From contig CAUYLG010071549.1 in assembly GCA_963573385.1 (NCBI GenBank), positions 62,001 through 126,000 on the forward strand: a DNA stretch of 64,000 bases. Reading direction: 5' to 3'. The translations under genes and the position numbers were made by a program. The DNA comes from Cacajao melanocephalus. Lineage: Eukaryota > Chordata > Mammalia > Primates > Pitheciidae. Of the stretch, positions 24,940 through 38,224 are shown one piece after another. Each line of letters begins with the position of its first letter. Position 1 is the first letter of the stretch. The notes under the pieces are model-generated. The model was not told where the DNA came from, ran no database searches, and was given only the letters and a program-made list of their open reading frames with translations.

Positions 24940-25060
24940 AGCATCTTCCGGGCTGTTATTCTGGGCAACGTTTTATTTATTCAGAGGCTGGGGATGCGGC
25001 TCAGCATTGGTTAGCTCAATATTTATTACAAGCGCATTGACCTTGTACTATGGACCCTGT
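24940..25060. promoter_or_regulatory. Candidate conserved non-coding element
   Basis: AT-rich unique patch with CAACGTTTTATTTATTCAGA and CTCAATATTTATTACAAGCG (forkhead-like TATTTATT cores) next to GCATTGACCTTG (nuclear-receptor half-site-like). Function inferred. Confidence 0.3.
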
Positions 25061-25179
25061 GATGGGGCCACTGCAGGACCCTCTTCCCCATGTCCTCGGT
25101 GCCAGGACACACTTGAAAACCTGCAAGGAAGAGCCAAAGGGTCCTACCTTCCTGAAAGATTGCCCAATCCAACTCTCGC

Positions 25180-25250
25180 TTTAGGGGAATCGAGGTCTGA
25201 GGCAGAAACAGCCTTGTGCCAGGTCACAGAGCACACTGGTCCTGGTCCCT
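25180..25250 (-). mobile_element. MIR fragment, antisense
   Basis: GAGGTCTGAGGCAGAAACAG, GTGCCAGGTCACAGAGC. Confidence 0.4.
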
Positions 25251-25394
25251 GCTCTCTTGGCACATTTAGGCCATCAGAATGGACAAATGCTGTGGAAGCA
25301 GAAATGCCCCAGACCACATTGAGAGGGACAGCGACCTGCCCACCAGTCCCTCATCAGGTGCGGACAGAGCTGATGGAAATCCCGGAGTAAGGTT

Positions 25395-25520
25395 GCCGCT
25401 TTGTGTACAAGACACTCAACCTCCCTGAGCCTCGGTTTCTCCCTCTGCACAATCAAATAATCATGCCCATCTCACAGAGGGATTGGGAGGAGTGCATGAA
25501 AACACCCTGGAAACTATCAA
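25395..25520 (+). mobile_element. MIR fragment
   Basis: CTCAACCTCCCTGAGCCTCG, TCTCCCTCTGCACAATCAAA and CATCTCACAGAGGG. Confidence 0.7.
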
Positions 25521-26394
25521 GTCCCATCCACTGAAATTTGTTTATTCACATGCTGCATAGCAGGCTGTGCTGGGAAGTGAGGCAGGATGGCCACGGGGGA
25601 CTGGTATCCATCCATGGCCACCAAATCCCTTCCTATCACAGCCTCCAAGGCTAGGCAGGAGGCAACTAATAAATCGGCAGGAAGAGCTCCTTCTTAACCA
25701 ACTGAAGACATGTAAATGACCCAAAGCAACGCCAGGGCTGCCAACTGGCAGAGCTCACAGTGACATCACATTTGCTCCAAGCCTTCCAGCAGCTGAGGTC
25801 AGCTTGCAGAGCGGGGCCCCTCCCCCTCCAGCCCCACGCTGAGCCAAGAGGAGCATGGCACTGCCAGGGCTGGGGCCAGGGCCAGGCCACCAGCTCGGGC
25901 TCCGCAAGTTCCTCCCTCCTTGTGCGCTCCCACTGCAGTCAGCTCTCCTCCACCCTCCCTGACTGCATTTCCCCCATGAACACAAGATTGCTGCTTCTCA
26001 TATAACACATACGCAGTGGTGTGAACTTCTGGTAAATGAAGATCTTATTTAAAACTGTGTGCTATCAGAGGAGGAGATGAGACAGGTTTCAACACAGCTC
26101 AGCCGGCTTGCCAGGAAAAGGAGGTGCTGGGGGCTGTGCAGAGCCACAGGCGGTTCCTGGGAGTTCCTGGGCAGTCGTGGAAGACGGACCACAAGGCTCC
26201 TGGCAATGCTTTCAACTCATCTACGAGGGTCAAACAGGATATCCCTTTCTTCATCTTTGCAGGAGGGTTCAGCAAAGAGATTCCCGCATTTGAGAATTCA
26301 GTTTGCTGTGTGGAACAGAGTGGCTTCACCTCGCAGGACTTTACCAGAATGCAGAATTTTGGATCAGAGAGGTCTTGGAGATCCTCAGGTCCCA

Positions 26395-26545
26395 GGTTCC
26401 TCTACCTTAGCTGCACAAGAGGACCACTGGTGGGGGCTTTTAAAGATCCTGACACCCAAGCCAGAACCCAAGACCGATTTCTGGGTGAGACCTCGGTGCC
26501 AGGTGATCCCATTGTGCAGCTAAGGTTGAGAACTACCAAGCTAGT
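26395..26545. mobile_element. MER5A-like hAT-Charlie MITE
   Basis: TACCTTAGCTGCACAAGAGG at the left end is the inverted counterpart of TTGTGCAGCTAAGGTTGAGA at the right end, with a GGGGGCTTTTAAAGATCC core, as in MER5A. Confidence 0.75.
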
Positions 26546-26549
26546 CTCT

Positions 26550-26660
26550 TTTTAACCTAAGTGTGCAGCAGAATCACCTGTCAAAATTCCTGTGTCCAAA
26601 CCCGGCCCACAGTCCCTAAACCAGAACGTTTAGGGTAAAGGCCAGGCATGTACATTAAAA
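26550..26660. mobile_element. Second MER5/MER20-type MITE fragment
   Basis: TAACCTAAGTGTGCAGCAGA then ATCACCTGTCAAAATTCC and AGGCCAGGCATGTACATT: another diverged hAT MITE, directly abutting the previous one. Confidence 0.5.
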
Positions 26661-26689
26661 AAAAACTCTTAATATTTTTATGTACAATT

Positions 26690-26945
26690 GTGGTTTTTCA
26701 TTTGCTGAGCGCCTGTTCACAAGTGCTCACTGTGTGCTGGGCACTGTTCTGAGCGTCGAGGGTACGCTGCTGAGTGTACACCCGGGCTGGGGAGGCAACA
26801 CATAAGTCTATATTCAAACAACCATTCCAGATGGCAAGAAGTGCTAGAAGAAGAGTAAGAGGCAGGGAGCCAGGAAAGGACTCTCTGGGGAGGGAACATT
26901 GGAGCCGAGACCTGGATGACAAGAAGTCAGCCACGCCAAGCTCAG
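26690..26945 (-). mobile_element. Ancient interspersed repeat (L2/MIR-class)
   Basis: GCTCACTGTGTGCTGGGCAC, GTTCTGAGCG, then AAGTGCTAGAAGAAGAG and CTCTCTGGGGAGGGAACATT follow the order of a widespread ancient mammalian repeat; family name uncertain. Confidence 0.5.
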
Positions 26946-27149
26946 TGCCACAGAGGGATGTTTGCTGATGTGTGAAGTGACAACTCCATCCGCGGCCGAG
27001 CCCTCACTCTCGCCAACCCCCACCTCCCCTCCACTGTGTTTTTAGGATGCCTGGCAGGAAATGCTTGGAAGAGGCCAGTGGGTGTCACGATGGCACCCTC
27101 TGCCCCTCAGGAAATTCCACAGTCTGCTGGGCTGAGGGGACTTTACAAT

Positions 27150-27250
27150 GCACAGCTAAAAGCTATAGGAACTCTACGTTCGCTAGTCCAACCCCCTCAT
27201 TTAACAGACGGGGAAACTGAAGCTCAGAGAAAGTGCTTTGCCTTGATGTA
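27150..27250 (-). mobile_element. MIR fragment, antisense
   Basis: CCCCCTCATTTAACAGACGG and GGAAACTGAAGCTCAGAGAA. Confidence 0.65.
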
Positions 27251-28140
27251 GCATCTCTGCTCTGACAGGGTTAAATGGGACAATGACTTCACCACGGAGG
27301 TCGCTTGCTGCTGTCAAGCCCATTGTCTTCACCCCCATCCCCACCCCAAATCTGCTGGAAGGGCAGATATGCTGGCTGCTTGCCATATAAACACCCTGTG
27401 TGTTCCAGCCATGGTACAAGTCTGTGACATACCCAGGGAGCTTGAGTGGTAGGAAGGTGGGGAACCCCAACTTCCCTGCTTCCCTGCCCCATAATCTTTC
27501 TGTGGGCAGAGGTCCTTCCTCCCACACAAGGAAGCCTGTCATAGGCCAGACAGAATGGTGCCAGATAAGGCCATGGAATTTGGAATTTGGTAGGATCTGG
27601 AATTTCCCTTATGGGGAAGGCTGGTCCCAGCTGTCCACTCATGATGAGCATCTAAAGGGAGGCTGTGCCAGGCTCCAGGGATGGGGCGGGAAGCCCACAT
27701 ACCAGCGGCCAGAGGCCTGATGAGGTGAGGAGGGCAAAGAGAAGGTGGCTGGTTGTCTTTGGAACGTCCCTTCCCAGAGAGGCAGCCTAGGTCCCCAGGT
27801 CACTTGGTGGACAAGCCATTGAAAGAGATTTCTACCTTGGCCACTGGCCTGCCCTGCTCAGTCTGAGGTCCACCGTTGTGGTGTAGCAAGGAGGGCTAGA
27901 GGCCAGGGACTGCCAGTCTTCAACCTGCTTGGCCTTGGCTTTGTGGTGTGTTCAGGGGTCAGCAGCTTCCCTCGCTGAGTCATGGAGTGGAGGTGAGATC
28001 CTGGCTCTGGAACAGGCCTGTGCCCCTCCTCACTCTGACCAATAAGAGCAAGAGCCCTCAGGTTCCTCCTAATCCCCAGCTGAGTTCCCCTAGGGAAAGC
28101 ATGGAGGTAAGACAGGGTGTCCTTGAAGGGCAATCTAGAA
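27250..28140. other. Unique intron, no gene
   Basis: Nothing recognised beyond a short unclear MIR-like stretch near 27970-28060. Confidence 0.35.
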
Positions 28141-28159
28141 TGGTCTACAATGCTTCTTT

Positions 28160-29645
<1,486 letters not shown>

Positions 29646-29649
29646 GGAA

Positions 29650-29860
29650 GGATCACTGAATCTGGAGTCCAAAAGCTAGGGTTGAACCTAGAAGCAGCCC
29701 AGACACTAAAAGCTAGATTAGGGTGGGTCACTTCACTTCTCCTAGCCCCATTTTGCTCTGCTGCTAAGACCTTCCTCCCAGAGTCATTGCAAAGACCGAG
29801 TGAGAAAATGCATGCAAAATGGCCAATGTGGGCACAGAGCAGGCCCAGTAGGCGCCCCTC
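29650..29860 (+). mobile_element. MIR fragment
   Basis: CACTGAATCTGGAGTCCAAA, GGTCACTTCACTTCTCCTAG, CGAGTGAGAAAATGCATGC. Confidence 0.65.
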
Positions 29861-29881
29861 ATGTGCTCAAGCCCCCTCAAC

Positions 29882-29923
29882 TATATATATATATTTATAT
29901 ATATATAATATATGTATATATAA
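29882..29923. repeat. (TA)n microsatellite, imperfect
   Basis: TA-repeat with TTTA and ATGTA interruptions at the edge of an L1 fragment. Confidence 0.9.
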
Positions 29924-29925
29924 TG

Positions 29926-30864
29926 TGAGGCCATAGTGCTTAATGCTTTCCCATCCGATAACTGAGAAATGGTATCTCGTAGCTGTTTTAATATGTGTTT
30001 CTCTAATTCTGAGTGAGTCTGTTTGAAGGTCATTGTTCTATCTTACTTTGTGAATTGTCTGTTCCTGTCTTTTTTTCCACCTTTCTGTTAGGGCTTGAAC
30101 CTTTGTTCCTTGATATCTAAAATCACTTTATATACTATAAATATTAGCTCTTTGTCTGTGGCATATGTTATGAATAGTTCTCTCAATTTGTCAAATACTG
30201 TGTCTTTTGACTTGGTTTGTTTTGTGATTTTTGTCAAAAATTTAAAAATTTTTATGTAATAAAAGTGACCAGTTTTTTATTTTATTGCCTCTGGATTTTA
30301 AGCCATGGTTAGAAAGCCTTTCCCACCCCCAAGGTTAAAAAGGAATTTACTCATGTTTTCGTTTAGCAGTTGTATCACTGTTTGCATCTAGATCCCAAAT
30401 CTACTTGGAGTTCATCTCTCTGTATGGTGTGAGGCTTGAATCAGATTTCACCTTTTCCCACATGGCTACCCAGTAGTCCGAGCACCATCTATTGAAGAGC
30501 CTGTCTTTACCCCAGTGACCTATGATACCACCTTTGTTATAGACTGTATTTCCATAGACATTTCAGTCTAATTCTGAACTTACTATTATCGTTGGTCTAT
30601 TTGCCAATTCACACACCAGTAAGCACACTGTTTTAATTACAGAGGCTTTATAGTATGTTTCACTATCTGGTAGGAATAGTTTTACTTCTTCTTTAACCTT
30701 TTCTAATGCTTCTAATTGGCTTCTCTCATTTAATCACATTGGCTAATACCTCTAGCATAGTAGTGAATACTAGCAGAGGTGAATACTAGCAGGGTATCTA
30801 TTACTCATCTTATTGAAAGTACCTTTAGTGTTTCCCCATTAAATAAGATACCAACTTTAGGACT

Positions 30865-30866
<2 letters not shown>
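29926..30866 (-). mobile_element. L1M ORF2-region fragment, antisense
   Basis: Antisense L1 landmarks in order: AGAAATGGTATCTCGTAGCT, ATTAGCTCTTTGTCTGTGGC, TTACTTGGAGTTCATCTC-like and CACATGGCTACCCAGTAGTC, GAGCACCATCTATTGAAGAG. Many stops; inactive. Confidence 0.88.

Positions 30867-30867
<1 letters not shown>

Positions 30868-30909
<42 letters not shown>
30868..30909 (+). repeat. (TG)n microsatellite
   Basis: About 21 uninterrupted TG units between two L1 pieces. Confidence 0.97.
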
Positions 30910-30910
<1 letters not shown>

Positions 30911-30911
<1 letters not shown>

Positions 30912-31199
30912 AATTTCAATAGTTTTTGGGGAACAGGTGATATTTGGTTACATGGATAATAAGTTCTTCTGTAGTGATTTCTGAGATTTTGATGCACCCA
31001 TCACCCAAGCAGTGCACACTCTACCCAATATGTAGTCTTTCATCCCTCACCCCCTCCCACCCTTCCCCCATGTCCCTAAAGTCCATTATATCATTCTTAC
31101 ACCTTTGCATCCTCATAGCTTAGCTCCCGCTTGCAAGTGAGAACATAATGATTTTTGGTTTTCCATTCCTGAGTTACTTTACTTAGAATAATGGTCTCC
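30911..31199 (-). mobile_element. L1P-type 3' UTR fragment, antisense
   Basis: TTTCAATAGTTTTTGGGGAA, CAGGTGATATTTGGTTACAT, GATGCACCCATCACCCAAGC and GCTTGCAAGTGAGAACATAA are the antisense of the primate L1 3' end. Strongly 5'-truncated. Confidence 0.9.
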
Positions 31200-32325
<1,126 letters not shown>

Positions 32326-32329
32326 CTTG

Positions 32330-32475
32330 GCCCTACCTGGCATTCAGCTTCTTTTGTTCCTTTTGCCAATGAGTAAACTGAGGTTCAAAGAAGGTGGGTG
32401 GGATTTGCCTATCACACAGAGACAGATTTGGCCTTAGAGCTGAAGATTCTAGACTCCTAGTCCAGTGCTCTTCCT
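32330..32475 (-). mobile_element. MIR fragment, antisense
   Basis: CCAATGAGTAAACTGAGGTT, CAAAGAAGGTGGGTGGGATT, CTCCTAGTCCAGTGCTCTTC. Confidence 0.75.
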
Positions 32476-32789
32476 AAATGGATAACAAGGCAGGCTCTCC
32501 CCTCGCTGATAACCCCCAAACGATTACCAAATCAACCCACAGGCCTTCCTGAACTGTACCCACAGTGCTTTATGGTGATGGGCTTTGAAGGCTGGAAGGC
32601 ATCTCAGAAGTCCTTAGGACAACCCCTCTCTACCTTATGTCTAATATGCCCGTGTCAAAAAGGGAGTATCAGATAGAAAGAAGGCGGTGGGTTCTGTGGA
32701 TTTGGAATCCAAATTCCCACTGGAAGGTGAGATCCAGCGATTTGTGGATTTCCTTCTGGGTGGAAAGAAAAGAAAACCGACCTTCACTG

Positions 32790-33010
32790 ACCATGTCCAT
32801 CTCCTTTAATGTCCCCAACAACCAATCGGGGCCCCACTTTATAGTGAGAAGATACAGGCTCATGAAATTGCAGTTAATGATGGAGCCAGGTTTTCTGATT
32901 CCAGGGCAGAACCTCTTCATTTGGACAGAGGAAGCTCAGAGAGGGAAAAGGACTAGCCCGATGTCACAAAGCAAATTAGCGACCTGGCTAGGATTAGAAT
33001 ACAGTTTTTC
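32790..33010 (-). mobile_element. MIR element, antisense
   Basis: CTCAGAGAGGGAAAAGGACT, AGCCCGATGTCACAAAGCAA, CTGGCTAGGATTAGAATACA. Confidence 0.6.
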
Positions 33011-33015
33011 ATTTC

Positions 33016-33034
33016 AAAAAAAAAAAAAAAAAGA
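33016..33034 (+). repeat. Poly(A) run
   Basis: About 17 A residues, possibly a decayed retroposon tail; no parent element recognised. Confidence 0.8.
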
Positions 33035-33999
33035 ATCCAGTTTTCCAAATCCACAACTTGGATTTTTTCCTGCTGTTGTTTTGTGTGTGTGTGTAGGTCG
33101 GGGTAGGGGGGCTGGATCAAATTTGCAGCAGGGGTCCCTGTGCCCAGCAGTCTTGGCTTTCCTGGGCTGCCAGGGAGGAATTCCAGGTCAGCCTGTGGCA
33201 GGGTCCCCTGACAAGGAAAAGTGAGACCCTAGCTGAGGATGGTTGCTGGGCCAGGCTTGCCGCTTCCTGAGGATGTTTAATCTCTCAAAGATGTCAGTGG
33301 ACATGGTGCCACTGAGAGTCTGGATCAGCCAGACCCTGTGGCCAGAAATACTCTCCTGCACCAAGCCCAGCTCCTACTAAGAGGTTGGTAGCAATTGCTA
33401 TAGAGGGCTGAGGCCTGGAGTCAGATCTGGCCATGGTCTTTAGATATACCTGCTCAGCCACACTTGCTCTCAGGCCTCAGAGCCAGTGTCCATGCAGTGG
33501 GCGTTCTCTTGAGCCACTAGAAGGCAAGGTGGAGAGAAGTGATAATGGGCTTGTGGCTACGAGTAGGAAACAAACATTTTAAAGCAGCCCGGACCAGCTG
33601 TGCCTTACTAGGGCCACCCTGCAGATAAGTACGAAGTTTACCAGCCCAGCGAGCGTCTGCCAGTCTGCTTTCTCCATGTAAAGGGGCCAAGGGCACTTGA
33701 CTGCAAAACTTGGATAATTTTCTGTGGCTCCACTGGATTTAGTGAACAAATTCCTTCCTACCTAGGGGCTCTGCTCACTGAAGACTTTGCTCTGGCTTCC
33801 ACCGCGCTGGGCACACAGTGTTGAAAGAAAGCAAGCAGCAGATAATGAAGGGAGGGAAGCAGGCAGGCAGGAGAGGAAGGCTGGAAGCAAAGAATGAGAA
33901 TCTTCTAATTCTTCAGTTACTCATCCACAGCAGCAGGTCCATGGGCAGCTGGGACAAAATCACAGCTACCTCTCATGAGTAAGGCCTGACCGTGAGTTC

Positions 34000-34085
34000 T
34001 CATTCATCTATTCTACAGAGATTTATCCAGTACCTCTGGATGCCAGGAATACACATGAGTGAGCAAAATCAGACCCAGTCTCCCT
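34000..34085 (-). mobile_element. L2-class relic
   Basis: TTCATCTATTCTACAGAGAT then TCTGGATGCCAGGAATAC resembles the antisense L2 3' end. Confidence 0.4.
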
Positions 34086-34809
34086 AGTCACCTAGTGCCA
34101 CAGCTGCTCTGCCATCATCTAGTCGTTTCAATCCAACCCGCCTGCCCCTGCTGAACCTGTCTCCCCATCCCTGGGGCCCTGGCTTGGTGACAAAGAAAGG
34201 GAAAGAATGCAGGCTGCCCCATCCGACAGACTTCCACCCCACCACAGGTTACTGCTCACTCTGAATCTCACTCTGCCCTGATGTGTCACAGAATGATCAA
34301 AGGTGGGACAGGGATGGGGGAGGGAGACAGGGACAACTTTCCTGGAATTCTTCGCTCAATTTCTTGTAAGTTCTGCATCCTGCATGGGTGTCCAGGTCCC
34401 CAGCCAGGCAGGCGGGCGCCTCTGATCGCATTACAGAGCTGCTTTCCTTGGGCTTTGTCTCCTGAAGGCAGTAATGCCTCCGGACGCCGCTTGGGGCCGC
34501 TGAGGGTTGCAGGCTCCTGGGTGATCTCAGCAGAAGACCCCATGGGGATGCCTCCTGGGTCAGGGCAGGCCCAGGTAAGCACCAGGGACCAGAAAGAGCA
34601 GCTTCTCTCTTCCTGCCCCTTTCCCTGGCTCTCTGGCCAACCTGGAAACTGCCACTTGCCACTTGGAGATTCTGTCCCCCTGTTCTGCCCAGAGATGCAC
34701 AGGGAGAGAATCAGGCCCAGGCCCAGCCCTAGTCCTAGCCAGGGGTCAGCTAGATTGTGGGGTGGAGGAGGGGCAGGAAGAGAAGGGAAGGCAATAGAAA
34801 TCCACAGAG

Positions 34810-34990
34810 CACCCACTCTGCCAAGACTGCATATGTGTTAGTTCACATCACACCAGCACCTGGTGGAGGTGGTGGAATCATGCCTACCTCACGAATGGGG
34901 AAGCTGAGATGCAGAGGGTGAGCCACCTGACCAGGTACTTCCAGAAGATTCAAATCCTAATGCCTGGGGCTCTTTCCATTGTACAAAGAG
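34810..34990 (-). mobile_element. MIR fragment, antisense
   Basis: CGAATGGGGAAGCTGAGATG, AGATTCAAATCCTAATGCCT, GGGCTCTTTCCATTGTAC. Confidence 0.65.
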
Positions 34991-35094
34991 ACCTCAGGCC
35001 CTAGAAGTCTTGAGTTGCTAGGTGATCAGATATGAGTCAGAAGCTGAATGTAGCATGTGTCTCCTGGGTGGATGTGCCAGACATTCCCAGCCAT

Positions 35095-35280
35095 GCCTTC
35101 ACGTGCACATCCCCTAGCAGGGTCACACTCTCCATTTACCCAAAGTCTCTCATCCTTCAAGGGCCAGTCAAGTGTAAACCTTCCCTCCTCCAGGAAGCCT
35201 TTTCTGACCACCCAGGCCACAAGAGCTTCTTCCTCTCAACATCATAGGCATTTCCCTTTGTTCCACCCAATACATGTTCC
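35095..35280 (+). mobile_element. L2 3'-end fragment
   Basis: CAAGGGCCAGTCAAGTGTAA, CCTCCTCCAGGAAGCCTTTT, CTGACCACCCAGGCCACAAG. Confidence 0.75.
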
Positions 35281-35284
35281 ACCC

Positions 35285-35550
35285 ACATGATGATGATGAT
35301 CACAACGATGACGGCGAATGCTACTCAGCGCTTCAGAATATGCAAAGCACTTTTATACATAATCTCATTTATCCCCAAATCTGATGAGACTGGTGCTATT
35401 ACTACTCCTATTTTACAAGTGAAGAAACTAAGCTCAGAACTAAGCTCAGAGAGGGTAGGTAACTTGCTCTAAGATACACAGCCAGATGGTGGCACTGCCA
35501 GGATTTGAACCCGAGTAATGTGACTGCATAGCCTGCCCTCTAAATATTCG
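35285..35550 (-). mobile_element. MIR element, near full length, antisense
   Basis: TACATAATCTCATTTATCCC, CCTATTTTACAAGTGAAGAA, CCAGGATTTGAACCCGAGTA. An internal 14-base tandem duplication (AACTAAGCTCAG twice) lies near 35428-35450. Confidence 0.85.
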
Positions 35551-36334
35551 CACAAGACCCCTCCAAAGACACACATATCTCAGCTCATCCTTGAATGGTT
35601 TCTCTCTGTTGCATCATCTTAACCCACCTTGCACCCCAGCATCACAGGCCCGGCACTTGGCCCATGCTTCAAGCAGCAGCACAAAGCCCATCAGTTCTTC
35701 AACAGTCGGGCCTGTGCTTTTTCCACTTCTGACCGCAGAGCTCAGCACTTGCTCAGACAGAATGAATGCACATGTGCCTCAAGTTTTAGGGTGGGCTGGT
35801 GTTCCAATACCCTATGTGGAGATGGGAGTCCTCATTCCCCGACCCTCAAGATTAGCCTCCCCTTGCGTCTGATAAATGAAATCATGCATGGCATGGGTCC
35901 AGGTCTGCAAAGTCTGTCCCTAACACACCCTCAGCAGGGCGCACTTGAACTTTGGAGTGGTTGACAAGCATGGGGGACCACAGGCCCCTTCTCACACATA
36001 CCCAGGCTGCCTCTGCCAATGGGGCCCTTCTCTACCTCCTGGGCCCTGCTTGGTATCTGGGGTTCTCAGTCTCTGAGGCAGGAGATGCTTATGGAGCAGG
36101 AAAAAGGGACCGAAGTCCCAGAGGGTGATTTATGGCTTCAAAGAGAGAGACCCAGGGCCGCATAATGTGTGCAAGGGCATTCCAGTCAATATATTGACTT
36201 TCCGGAGGGGCCTCTGTAAACACAGTGGTTCTGGGCCTCAGCTACCTCTGTTGCTTTCTAGCTGCTGGGGCCTCTTCAGACAGAACCAGACAAAACCCCC
36301 ACATCCTTATGCATCATCCTTCCACCTTTGCCCC

Positions 36335-36440
36335 ATTCCAGACTTACAGATAAGGAGGGAGACCAAACAATTAGAAACTCAAGACAGGGAGAGGCACTTG
36401 CCCAAGGTCTTACAAAAACCGAACAGCAAGAACCAGAGTC
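36335..36440 (-). mobile_element. MIR fragment, antisense
   Basis: ACTTACAGATAAGGAGGGAG, GGCACTTGCCCAAGGTCTTA. Confidence 0.65.
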
Positions 36441-36559
36441 TCCTAACTCCTCGGCCAGGAGAGGCTGAGACTCCCGGCCCTGACCTCCCAGCTTTCACTC
36501 CCGTGGAGGAAGATGATGCTGCATCGCTGGGCTCTCTCCAGGGCAGGCTGCATGCCAAC

Positions 36560-36755
36560 AGGCCCTGAGTGCTCGCCGGGCGCCATGCACTGTGCTAAGG
36601 GCTTTACCATACATCAGCTCATGAGACCCTCAAGGCAATTCTAAGGATGATGTTATTATTACCCCCATTTTACAGGTGAGAAATGGAGGCACAGTCCAGT
36701 TAGGTGAGCTGCCCAAGGCCACCAAGTTAGTCAGTGACAATGCTGGGAGGCCATG
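36560..36755 (-). mobile_element. MIR element, antisense
   Basis: GAGTGCTCGCCGGGCGCCAT, GTGCTAAGGGCTTTACCATA, CCCCCATTTTACAGGTGAGA. Confidence 0.85.
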
Positions 36756-37399
36756 TTAACCTCCTCAGAATTCCAGTTGGCCATGCCACGCACTCTTCTG
36801 CACCAGAAGCCAAGGCCCCGGGGAGGGGTGTGTGTGGAAACAGAGCAGCTGGGGGTTCCCAGAGGTGGTGACGACAAACGATCCCCCCACCCCCACCCCT
36901 GGCAAATGGCTCACAGAAGTGCTAGGCGGAGGATTCTTTCCTGCCCTTCTTACCTGCTTTGTGTTCTCTAGTGGGGACATGGCAAAAAGTTAGGGAAATG
37001 CCTCCCCATGGCCCCATCCCCAACATGATCCCTACCAGTGCTTAGAAAGTATTTTCTGGGCTCATTCCACTTTTGGGAGCCACACAGAGAGATCCAAGAA
37101 GAAGAAAGCCTTGTGCATCCAGGCCTTTCCCCGGTCCTAGCCCAGAGTCAGAAGCAGCTGAGAGGGCTTGTGACCCAGGCACACACATTCAGTTGAACCT
37201 GGGACACTAGAAGAGGAAATGGGGCCAGAGGGTTGGTTCCCCAAGGATTGGTGTCCACCCCAAGATGGTGAACAGAGCAGATGCTAACAAGGACAAATTT
37301 CCCAAGAGTAGGGAGAGGTCAGTTGGCACTCCTGCCCACATGCCCAGCTAGCTAGCACCTCCCATCCTCTCTTCAGGACATGCTCTCAGAAGGACCAGA

Positions 37400-37600
37400 A
37401 AAGGACAGAGGCAAGGTCTGGCACTCATTACCCCTCCAGGAAGCCCGATGCCTTAGAACCTTGGCTCTGTCTGCTCTTCACTGCATATCATGTCACCCTC
37501 ATATGGCATCTGCAACTCTCTGAATGCCACTTAACATTTCTAGATCGACATCAGCATCCGTTACAGACAGCACCTCCTCGAGGGCTGCGGACAGGGCTGC
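37400..37600 (+). mobile_element. L2 3'-end fragment
   Basis: TACCCCTCCAGGAAGCCCGA at the left, then TCTTCACTGCATATCATGTC-like and GCACCTCCTCGAGGGC parts in L2 order. Confidence 0.6.
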
Positions 37601-37618
37601 TTAGGAGTTCTGACCTTG

Positions 37619-38127
37619 TGATGGTTAATACTGAGTGTCAACTTGATTAGATGAAAGGATACAAAGTACTGATCCTGGGTGTGTCTGTGAGGGTGTTGCC
37701 AAAGGAGATTAACATTCGAGTCAGTGGGCTGGGGAAGGCAGACCCCCCCTTAATCTGGGTGGGCATAATTGAATCAGCTGCCAGCGGCAGAAAAATGTGA
37801 AGGCAGAAAAATGTGAAAAGAGAGATGGGCCTGACTTCCCAGCCTACATCTTTCTCCCATGCCGGATGCTTCCTGCCCTGGAACATCAGACTCCAAGTAC
37901 TTCAGTTTTGGAACTCAGACTGGCTCTCCTTGCTCTTCAGCCTGCAGACAGCCTACTGTGGAACCTTGTGATTGTGTGCATTAATACTTAATAAACTCTC
38001 ATATATACATATATATATATCTAATATATGTAATACTTAATAAACTCTCCTTTGTGTATAGATACAGACCTGATAAACTCTCATATATATATATATACAT
38101 ATATATATATACACACACACTTATATA

Positions 38128-38180
<53 letters not shown>

Positions 38181-38222
38181 CTGTTCCACTGGTTTTGTCC
38201 CTCTAGAGAATCCTGACTAACA
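37619..38222 (-). mobile_element. MLT2-like ERVL LTR, antisense, expanded by TA/CA repeats
   Basis: Left end TGATGGTTAATACTGAGTGT and right end CCTCTAGAGAATCCTGACTAACA are the antisense ends of an MLT2-type LTR, with GGAGATTAACATTCGAGTCA and CATGCCGGATGCTTCCTGCC inside. No clear 5-base target duplication. AATAAACTCTC occurs three times around the microsatellite. Confidence 0.75.
38000..38185. repeat. Compound (TA)n/(CA)n/(TGTA)n microsatellite within the LTR
   Basis: Long TA tracts with short ACACAC and GTGTGT islands; likely expanded from a small AT repeat of the LTR. Confidence 0.95.
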
Positions 38223-38224
38223 TA

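Larger units (their letters stand above)
21400..26390. other. Unique GC-rich intron with MIR relics
   Basis: Long chance frames on both strands (up to 164 codons). None shows a recognisable domain or paired splice sites. MIR pieces are listed separately. The AT-rich patch at 24940-25060 stands out from its surroundings. Confidence 0.4.
33035..37395. other. Unique intron with MIR/L2 relics
   Basis: No gene or exon seen. A short TG run lies at 33081-33094. Chance frames reach 186 codons (plus strand 34281-34841). Repeats are listed separately. Confidence 0.4.

Noticed and set aside
34281..34841. A 186-codon plus-strand frame
   Set aside because: Mirrored by an open frame of similar length on the other strand; no domain; ends in MIR sequence.
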